Translations under genes and position numbers: made by a program
The notes under the pieces: model-generated
What the model was told of the DNA's origin: nothing
Databases searched by the model: none
Seen by the model: only the letters and a program-made list of their open reading frames with translations
Assembly (NCBI RefSeq): GCF_029784135.1
Contig: NC_073746.1
Location: forward strand, 63,214,097-63,278,096
Length of the DNA stretch: 64,000 bases
From: Toxorhynchites rutilus septentrionalis
Lineage: Eukaryota; Arthropoda; Insecta; Diptera; Culicidae
Direction of reading: 5' to 3'
Shown: positions 56,745-64,000 of the stretch, one piece after another
Layout: each line of letters opens with the position of its first letter
How positions within the stretch are numbered: position 1 is the stretch's first letter

Positions 56745-57330
56745 GGTTCCGTTTGGCCAATTCGTAAAAGCAATCTTTGCTCTCATATAATTGCTTTGCT
56801 GTGGAATCGATTCTTTCGTTCCCCGACGAGTAAAATATTTGCATCGAGAGCGAGTGGGAGGAGCCTATTTCTCACATACCAAATGATATAAAAGGACGTA
56901 GCATTCGTGGATTTCTCATTCTCGTTCAACGCTCAGATCGACAAACATCTGGGTTTCCAGTGTGCATTGCTGGTATTCTCCTCATCAATTAACACGACTG
57001 AATGCGGCAAAGGAACCAAAGAAGAGGAGCGAAACGGATCGGAAACAATGTTTGTTTCTAGTGTGCATTGGATGCGGTAAATCCGCATCCGTCGTTTAGC
57101 TCGCCGTGGTGGTGTCAACGAAACCCTCTCAAACCGACGCACAGAAGCCGAAGATCTCAAAGCCAAGAAAAGCAGCAGCGACTCCGAAAAAAACTACCGC
57201 TGCCAAAAAGTAAACAACTGCTACATCCGACTAAAACATCACATTAACACGCAGCTGATTCCGTACAGCCCATCAAACCATTCCAGTCCTTTTCAGGACT
57301 ATCGACATTGCTTTAAAACGAAAGAGTTTA
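56745..57330 (+). pseudogene. Chimeric histone pseudogene B: H4-like body with H1-like tail
   Basis: The TATA box TATAAAAGG is at 56887, 799 bp after that of copy A. The H4 part is more decayed but 57081-57116 reads I-R-I-R-R-L-A-R-R-G-G-V, the unmistakable H4 segment around residues 30-43. At 57121, again one base out of frame, the sequence switches to K-P-S-Q-T-D-A-Q-K-P-K-I-S-K-P-R-K-A-A-A and continues T-P-K-K-T-T-A-A-K-K and TAA at 57211-57213, a typical H1-like tail. The tail is intact here but partly deleted in copy A. The H4-to-H1 junction is at the same place in both copies, so the fusion is older than the duplication. Confidence 0.75.
57285..57300 (+). terminator. Histone mRNA 3' stem-loop, copy B
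   Basis: Identical AGTCCT TTTC AGGACT hairpin, followed by AAAACGAAAGAG at 57315-57326 as the downstream element. The element is preserved although the coding part is decayed. Confidence 0.85.
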
Positions 57331-57469
57331 ATTTATTGTTTTCCACTTATCATAAAAATGATATAAAACTATGATCAAAAAATATTGTTTACTTTTACAT
57401 TTTCTTTGACCATGTGCAACGAACAGGGAACGTTTCACGTCAAAATAATCAGCATGCGGCAGATAGCCT

Positions 57470-57502
57470 AACGTAATCCTACGTCAACTATGCGGTCGTG
57501 TC
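57470..57502 (-). repeat. Dispersed ACACGACCGCA motif, inverted copy
   Basis: On the minus strand: GACACGACCGCATAGTTGAC and then GTAGGATTACG. Sister of 14470 and 37808. Confidence 0.5.
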
Positions 57503-57509
57503 TCAGACA

Positions 57510-58270
57510 CAACCCTCCTGTGACTTTTTTTCGAAAAACAACGAACTGAAACAGATTATAAGAACAGAATAACTTATAAGTACATTATATTCTTATAAAC
57601 GATATTGATCAGGCTCTCCGAAAAAATATGATTAGGTAACTTTACAGGTGAAAAAAAGCCTAATAAAAAGAAGACAATAAGAAGAAAAATCATGGTCGGC
57701 ATATAAAAATAAACTAAGTAAAAACTCTCAGGAGCTCCCGGGTCGGATTCTGGTATTTTTTTTTTTAGGTATAAACTAACAAGTTCTGAAGAGCAGTGCA
57801 GCGGCGACCTGCGTCTGTATGGTTGGAAGTGTTTTGAAAATTTTTGATTCCAATAGGAAATGCATAAAATCCAAAAACCTTCAAGAATAATACAAGACAA
57901 TAAAGTTGTTTTTTAGCCTTTTTTGAGTTTTTTTCTTTTTCATATGGTAGAAACTTATCACCTATGACAATTTGTGTATATTTCACGACCAACTTAATTA
58001 AAAAGCTTATCTTTCTTAATTTAAATGAACCCATAATTTTATAAAAATAATAACTGAATTTAATGACTGTGATTGACAATCAACTTCCCCTTTCTTCATA
58101 GGCGGCACCCCTACATCCACACTACGTCCCACACTTTAATGACCTTCCCCTATGTGTAAAAGAAACCAAGTTTGACATGAGTTGGTACAGGTGTTCAATA
58201 CATACTTGAATTAGATTCGAAGTGTGAAGGTTAATCAATCCACCGACTCATCTGCTTGATATTCAACTTC
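57510..58270. other. AT-rich stretch, no gene seen
   Basis: The minus-strand frame 57574-57900 (108 codons) is hydrophobic and AT-driven. Without family resemblance I do not call it. Confidence 0.3.
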
Positions 58271-58278
58271 AACGTCAA

Positions 58279-58318
58279 CGAGTCAGCTAGTTCAACTGAT
58301 GTTGAACTAGCTGACTCG
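58279..58318. repeat. Perfect 18-bp inverted repeat (hairpin)
   Basis: CGAGTCAGCTAGTTCAAC, a 4-base loop TGAT, and the exact complement. Absence of any mismatch implies recent origin or selection. No T-run terminator and no coding context are visible. Confidence 0.85.
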
Positions 58319-58624
58319 GCAAACTTTGTCCCGCTCAAAATTGATTTTTTTTAATTTAAATTTTGAAAAAAATCTTACTAAGCGAACATTCGTGAGATCA
58401 ATCGCAGAACTCTTAGTTGATTGATCTTTGTATTGACCATCCACAATTTCCTTTTACTATAAATTTGCTGGAACTTCTTCCAGAACTCGTAATTAGAATA
58501 TAAATGTATTTCCAGCCACAATTTCCCCTCAAGGTTGATTGATTCACTTGCAAATAAAATGTTTTTTCCGTTACATGAATTAGATGTTTGATACAGGAAA
58601 GTGAATTTCTATTCATAATTTTCA

Positions 58625-59215
58625 TGTTCAAAGCGTGTTATTTCACCTGAGAATCCATTGGCATTTTTGATTCACACTAACGGAGCACGGAGCATAATTC
58701 AGGAAACGTGAAATCCAATTGGACTAATAACGATCATTGAAGAATATTTGGGGCTTATTTTTTTTTTAATTCACTCAAAGTTTTTGAAAATTTTCAATTT
58801 TTCCTCACTATAACGATCAGAGACGAATACATCAAAATAAAGACGGCTCAAATAATTCCTTCCTCGGGTTTAACGCTTAGCAACACATTTGACCTTCCAT
58901 TTTTTATATAGATAGAATATATTGAAGTGCGTTATTTCTCCTGAAAATCCACTTCCATTTTCGAACAGAGATCAGTTTCGTTAGCGCAAATATCGAATAG
59001 ATTGGTAACGCTTGTCATGATGTAATTGTAAAACATAAGATAATTCAATTTTCCGAATTCTCCAAGTTTCCTTCAAAGTTATCCGATAATTTTCTGATTT
59101 TTCTCTCCATAACATTGATCTACAGGCGAGGCGAGACGAGTACAACAAAATAAAGACGACTCAAATTGGTCGATTCCTACCTTGGGTTTCAGGTGCTTCA
59201 TTTTTATTTGTATAG
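58625..59215 (+). repeat. Tandem duplication of about 300 bp, diverged
   Basis: Ordered anchors recur about 295-315 bp apart: GCGTGTTATTTCACCTGAGAATCCA (58631) versus GTGCGTTATTTCTCCTGAAAATCCA (58926), and GAGACGAATACATCAAAATAA (58821) versus GAGACGAGTACAACAAAATAA (59137), each followed by AGACG(G/A)CTCAAAT. No protein is encoded. Confidence 0.7.
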
Positions 59216-59439
59216 ACTATATTACCTATATTCCGGTATATTCCAGTAGAAGCTTCCAACCAACAACGACTCACGTGTTAAAACATACACTTATACTTAT
59301 AATGATGTGTCGTGATGTAGTAGTTATTACCAAGATACAAATCAAAGTAGTAGGAAGCTTGCCGTAAAAAGAAACACATATCATCAACATCTTTGGCTTC
59401 AAATTCAGTTATAAAACAGGGACGGCTTCCAAAACCTAA

Positions 59440-59848
59440 GCAATAGAAGAACACGTCGCATCATCGCCAATGAAGTCGTCGATCCAAAAGTGGACAATAT
59501 CGAGAAGGCATTACTGGTAGCCAGACCACAAAAAAAAGAAGTAAACCTGGTGGGAAGCATTGACCACATCTTAAAAACCAAGAAAGTTCTGGCAAGATGT
59601 TAGCCCAATTAACTGATCAATGTGGAAGGATGTCAGCAGAAATGATCTTTAGTGTTCTTATAGAAACAGGATTGAGTAAATTTCAATACGAAGTAATTCT
59701 TAGGGGGTCACCATCGAGGTTTCCTCATTACGACATTATAGGAGCAGTGAAGAAGACATGTAGCCCTTTTAGAGAGTTCATCAAAGAAGCAGAGTTTAAA
59801 GCAAAAGGTAAAATTTTTTTGACAGGTGACCAATCTCTGCTATTTTGA
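59440..59848 (+). pseudogene. Unrecognised protein relic
   Basis: Upstream, one frame reads R-R-I-I-A-N-E-V-V-D-P-K-V-D-N-I-E-K-A-L-L-V-A-R-P. After a frameshift, 59597-59848 (83 codons) contains R-M-S-A-E-M-I-F-S-V-L-I-E-T-G-L-S-K-F-Q-Y, then F-P-H-Y-D-I-I-G-A-V-K-K-T-C-S-P. The pattern (late Tyr/Pro block followed by AVKKxCxP) reminds me of uncharacterised proteins repeated in several invertebrate genomes and probably carried by mobile DNA, but I cannot name the family. The interruptions argue for a relic. Confidence 0.35.
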
Positions 59849-59849
59849 G

Positions 59850-60415
59850 CAAAATTGAAGCACTTTAAAAAAACTTTTTTATATCTTGGCTGGTGATTGT
59901 CGTGAACACAACACAAAACCTTTTTCGTGACCAGACAATTTTCAGAGACGCAGTTTACTCCATATTTCGGCTTGGACTTTACCAGCGTATTAAAAATAAT
60001 GTTTATTTCCATACCCTCATCACCCATTCTGCATGCAGTGACTTCCAAAGTAATCGTGAGGCGAATTAATCCAGACTCAGGAAGTCTCCCTCATTTTGAG
60101 GCAACGCAATATTGCTTTATTTTGGGGCATTTCAAATAAAATTTATTGTATACTCATTTTCAGAAAAAAAAGGTCTACATGGGTTTAAACTTACTTAAAT
60201 CAGAAAAATCAATTTAATTTTTTTTTGCACATGATCAATTCATAATCATCATTTTCATAATGATTGACATTTAAATCATAGCTCGATACGATATTTGACA
60301 AAGTTTTTGTAATCTCAATAAACTTTATAGCAAAAAAAAATCTTGATTAATCACACAATTTATCTATGTTTTATTTCAATTAAAATATCCATTATTGATG
60401 TGAAGATCGTGTGAT
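59850..60415. other. AT-rich spacer, no gene seen
   Basis: No supportable feature. Confidence 0.3.
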
Positions 60416-60419
60416 ATAA

Positions 60420-60970
60420 CTGAAGGTGTTTGAAGACACGGAATTGCAAACTTTATTGGACGAAGAAGATGGCCAAACTTAACCACAACTTATAGAACAA
60501 TTGAATGTTTACCCATCAACCGTTTTTCGAACTTTAAAACCAATAGAAAAATATTCTGAATGTTGGAAAATAAACTCCACATGATTTGACCGACAGACAA
60601 CAACAAACCCGGAAAACCCGCGAGAATTTACTTCCCAAATACAAAAGAACGTTATTTCTGCATAGGGTCGTGACCTAGGATGAAAAGTGGTTATATTTCA
60701 AGAATCTCAAGGGCGAAAGATCATATGCTGAGCCCGGCCAATCTGCTACATCAATCGCAAGGCCAGATCCAGATGCGAAGTGTAATTTGATACGACCTTT
60801 TGAGAACCATCAAAACTGTTGAAAACGAACGATACCGAAACCAAGTGGTAGACCGGAATTTCAAAAAAGGCAATACAAAATGATGTTTCTTGATGACAAT
60901 GTCGTATCACATCGAGCAAGAACGACCAGGGAAATAATTGGGCTACACAACTGGTACTTTATCAGGGGCA
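60420..60970 (+). pseudogene. mariner transposase relic
   Basis: From 60428 the frame reads V-F-E-D-T-E-L-Q-T-L-L-D-E-E-D, resembling the mariner F-x-D-x-E-L-x-x-L-L-D-E-D block before the helix-turn-helix. At 60670-60745 it reads V-V-T-stop-D-E-K-W-L-Y-F and later P-G-Q-S-A-T-S-I-A-R-P, where T-G-D-E-K-W is the first catalytic block (Gly replaced by a stop). At about 60888-60940 it reads M-F-L-D-D-N-V-V-S-H-R-A-R-T-T-R-E-I-I, the second catalytic block. The third acidic block is not recognised. Several frameshifts. Inactive mariner of the DD34D class. Confidence 0.75.
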
Positions 60971-60974
60971 TTTC

Positions 60975-61370
60975 AAGTTTCACGAAAATGTGCGAAAATT
61001 ACCGATATTACCAATACCTCTTGCAGCAAACATCAGATCGTATGTGAACAGTGAGAGGTATGGGTCACCGTTACATGATGATTGTTGCGTGGATGTAGCA
61101 GCTAGAATAACACACAAAGATAGTCAATTGAGGGCCCTGAGTTTTGAGATCATGATTGTTCGCTTAGTAGCGGACACGCAACTAATTAGGCTACGAAGAC
61201 CCCGAAAATGGCTGGATTAAAGAATATGAAAGCTTTTCGTATAGTTTGCCAGATACACGGCCCAGACAGAGAAAGATATATTCTCGTTCATGTTCTTCTT
61301 TATCGTCTTAGAAAACACCTTCCTACTTCATTTTATGATGAGGTGTAATATTATTACGCTCCTTTATAAT
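60975..61370. other. Spacer, no gene seen
   Basis: No supportable feature. Confidence 0.3.
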
Positions 61371-61371
61371 A

Positions 61372-61520
61372 GCGCTGGCAGCTGTATGGATAGCGTGGTC
61401 GTGTGAAGTTACATTTGCATTCCAGCCGGCCTTGGTTCGATCCCCATTGACGTCGTATGGACATTTTTTTTGCACAATTCCAAATGAAAAGAGAAAAGAA
61501 AACAGAAAGAGATGTCTACT
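61372..61520 (+). mobile_element. Possible tRNA-derived SINE
   Basis: TGGATAGCGTGG at 61386-61397 resembles an A box, and GGTTCGATCCC at 61434-61444 is a good B box about 45 nt downstream, as in a tRNA-derived promoter. An A-rich tail (AAAAGAGAAAAGAAAACAG) follows. The arms do not fold into a full tRNA, so this is not called a tRNA gene. No clear target duplication. Confidence 0.45.
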
Positions 61521-61524
61521 CGCA

Positions 61525-62125
61525 TACATACAAACCATTTTTAAGCTCTTAAAATAGCTCATTATTTGCGCATTTGACTCTCATGCACAGGAAATGGCAT
61601 CTTTTCTGCCAAAGATGACATGTTTTCTGCCAACGCTAGTTTGGGTGTAGGTAGCGTACAAAAATCTTTTAGGGCGAGAAAGGGAATCCTATTTGACGAA
61701 TTAATCCTACTAGGCATATGATGTAATCTCAGTCATTACAGTATCCTCGAATGATTATAGTTTCTGAAAAAAAATGTTAATGAATCCTGATGGAATGAAT
61801 GACCCACCACTGCCAATGGAAAACACTCTGTCGTATACTATTTGTCAGTGACTTCCAGAAAAGTTTTAGTGAAGTTAAACGATACGAAAGAAATATGAGT
61901 ATTTGACCTGATAGTACTCTCGAACAGTTTAACACTGATAAATACGAATAATCAGAGTGGAACGTTTAAAAACATCGAAAACACAGAAAACAAATAGATG
62001 TGTAAGGTTTTTTTTAAATTTTACTCTGTCCACGTGGACATTATTTAGAGCCTCTCCCATCTCACCGTGGACAAGCGTGGACATTCTCGTACCCTCTATT
62101 CCCCCTAAAGTTGTCCACGTGTTAT
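61525..62125. other. AT-rich spacer, no gene seen
   Basis: GTGGACA/TGTCCAC words recur between 62028 and 62131, possibly a small inverted-repeat element. Nothing further. Confidence 0.3.
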
Positions 62126-62129
62126 GTGG

Positions 62130-64000
62130 ACATCCCCCAAGCAACAAAAATACCAGGAGTGTTGAAAAAATGGTGAAAATATTTTTGTCCGCTTGTCTGT
62201 ATGGAAATCGTCCATAGTGCAGCGTCGTCGTTGTTTTGGGCCCAACGCACGCGTTTGGGCGCTGCGTCTCGTGCGAAGGGAGTACAAAGGTTTGTTGTGA
62301 TGGTTTCGTTCTCAGCCCCGTTGCTGCAATTTTTTCCTACCACGAGGGACCACCGACGCTCTCCCGCTCCTCTGGAGCGCGTGCGATTCACCGACCGGCT
62401 CGCCGGCTGGCAGTGAAATTATGATTAATTTTATTTCCATTCTCAATATTGGGCGCCGCTGTGAGGGTAAGGGAAGGGTTGGTGTTGGCAGGGAAAAGGG
62501 TTCAACCTCCCACGTTTTTCGAAGGTTGTTATTGCTATTTTTCGCAGTGCACTGTTGGGCATCGCGTCGCGTGTTTAATTTTGAATTTTTAACATCCGTA
62601 AGATAGTTGGGGAGGGGGAGCCCGGGTACCACTACTACGCTTATGTCCACAAACGTATTATATTATTTAATTTCCAGGCACGCTCTCCGCGTTCCGGGCA
62701 TACAGAGCCGCGGGATGGAGGGGACGCTTCACGCGTCGGTTGCCGAGCAATTTTCGCTCAATGAATGAACAAATAGACGATTTAAATAAAGCATGTTTGC
62801 GTTAACATCGGTATATATTGGGAGAATAAACAGCAAACAAAAATGTTTTGCTCCCATGCAGCCGCGCGAGCGAGCGGCTCAACGCGATTTATAGACCTGT
62901 GCCGTGGCATCGGGTCACAGAGAAAAAAAAATGATAATAAACACACAAAAAAGGCTAAACATCGAAAAGTCACACAAATAATGCCCGATTTTAGGAGTGA
63001 GTACACAAATAGTGTCAATTGTAAGGAAGATGTCGCACCAATCGCTCACTCAGCTGTCAAATTAGGAATGTAAACAATGGAAAAAACTGTATGAAAAAAA
63101 ATGAATTTACTACTCACCGATAACTCAACGGAAACACAACAGGAACAGCTTCGCTGATTCCTGCTGCTGCTGCTGTTGTTGGTTTTCTCTGGGATCAGGA
63201 ATAGAACGTGTACCGCAATAAATCACGGAAATTTAATCCTGCTTTTTTCTTATTTTATCTAACACACTCACGGTTGTTCTTCGCTTTTCTCACTTGTCAC
63301 TTTTGTGTTTTCAGATTGTTTTGCTTAAACGCATAGCGCAACACAGGTTGACGAAGATGATTGATCTGTGGGAATTTTCAAACAATTAATTCGATATATA
63401 CAAACACTCATTTGTACCGGTGGAGTAACTTCTCGCGAAAATGAGCAATGTAATAAAAGGTGGGCCGCAAAACTATCGCATAGTTGTTTTTGTATTATTG
63501 ATTTTTCCATCCAGCTATTCTCTCTAATCGATTACCCTCGGAGGGAGGGTGGTCGGATGCTGGCGAGGGGGGAGGTACTTTACAAGTACTTGAACACTCT
63601 CGCTCGCTCTAGCCGCTTCGGTGGTATGTCCGCTCGGTGTTGTTGTCGTCGTCAGTCCCCGTCATGGCACAGATGTTACCGCTGCTGCCGCCGCCGCCGT
63701 GTCATCGCATCGAGGTTTCACCACGTGCAAGCTGGATGCCATTACCACATTAATCGTCAGCTAGAATGAGATGTCCGCACCGTGTAACTGTACGAATTAC
63801 AATGGCAAGTACTTGCCCCGCATCTGGCCGATTGTGTTTCCGGGAGTGGTGGGGGGTATCCCTGACTATAGTGGTAGTAGTGCCCATCGTAACTGATTCT
63901 CCGAATGAGGAGAGGGTGGAAAGGGTGGTCCCGAGCAAGTGGTAATTTTATTTATTGCCAGGAAATAGTGTGGTTAGAAGGCTTCTCGCTCGCGAATTGC
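62130..64000. other. Island 10: GC-richer, repeat-poor DNA
   Basis: At least 1.9 kb, running off the window. CpG-containing runs and CTG/CAG runs (63163-63180, 63680-63700) are present. It contains the candidate minus-strand splice donor at 63117. Frames up to 133 codons overlap on both strands. Candidate promoter/5' UTR region. Confidence 0.4.
63118..63330 (-). other. Candidate noncoding exon ending in a strong splice donor
   Basis: On the minus strand ...GAGTTATCG|GTGAGTAGTAAA is a near-consensus donor with the exon edge at 63118. Upstream is CAG-rich, adenine-rich sequence without an ORF, resembling insect 5' UTRs. A second donor-like ACC|GTGAGTGTG lies near 63270. If spliced to the acceptor at 4995 it would make a 58-kb first intron of abrupt. 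No transcript evidence. Confidence 0.3.

Noticed and set aside
58261..58330. microRNA precursor at the perfect hairpin
   Set aside because: The stem is only 18 bp with a 4-base loop and no flanking pairing, too short for a typical pre-miRNA.
61372..61460. tRNA gene
   Set aside because: A- and B-box-like words are present but acceptor, anticodon and D arms do not pair, so it is kept only as a possible tRNA-derived SINE.

Overview
The window looks like insect, most probably mosquito (Culicidae), genomic DNA. Three things point there. The one host coding exon carries a BTB domain start that I recognise as the transcription factor abrupt. There is an intact Tc1/mariner-type transposon of the DD37E class, which was first described from mosquitoes. 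The rest is a dense mix of decayed mariner, Tc1, hAT, piggyBac, pogo and Helitron pieces, a tRNA-derived SINE and many small inverted-repeat elements (MITEs), as in large culicine genomes. No prokaryotic organisation is visible, and most long reading frames are chance frames.

Layout: 1-4132 (read on the minus strand) is the beginning of an intron of abrupt and holds a hAT relic and a DD37E-like transposase relic. 4133-4693 minus is the first coding exon, ending at a phase-0 splice donor inside the BTB domain. Just upstream there is a two-codon upstream ORF abutting the start codon and a good candidate splice acceptor at about 4995. The remaining ~59 kb is therefore either a giant 5' UTR intron of abrupt or its upstream intergenic DNA. 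A strong minus-strand splice donor near 63117 is one candidate for the other end of that intron.

The ~59 kb alternates between two kinds of DNA. About ten GC-richer, repeat-poor islands of 1.3-2.6 kb lie near 5.0-7.6, 10.85-12.6, 16.0-18.3, 20.7-23.0, 28.9-31.2, 36.1-37.4, 40.5-43.3, 47.1-48.5, 54.1-55.6 and 62.1-64.0 kb. Between them lie AT-rich stretches packed with transposon debris. The islands have no convincing coding potential and are candidate cis-regulatory sequence of abrupt.

The most unusual content is a tandem pair of decayed histone genes at 55.96-57.33 kb. Each has a TATA box, an H4-like part joined at the same point to an H1-like lysine/alanine tail, a perfect histone 3' stem-loop and a downstream purine element. 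Other highlights are the complete 1302-bp DD37E transposon (23188-24489), two dated nested insertions (a hAT MITE inside a mariner, a piggyBac-like element inside a dispersed repeat), a duplicated noncoding block at 20.3/22.5 kb, a 169-bp AT palindrome beside a Helitron-like end, and a 15-bp minisatellite inside the hAT MITE. All calls are from reading alone; no database search or RNA evidence was available.
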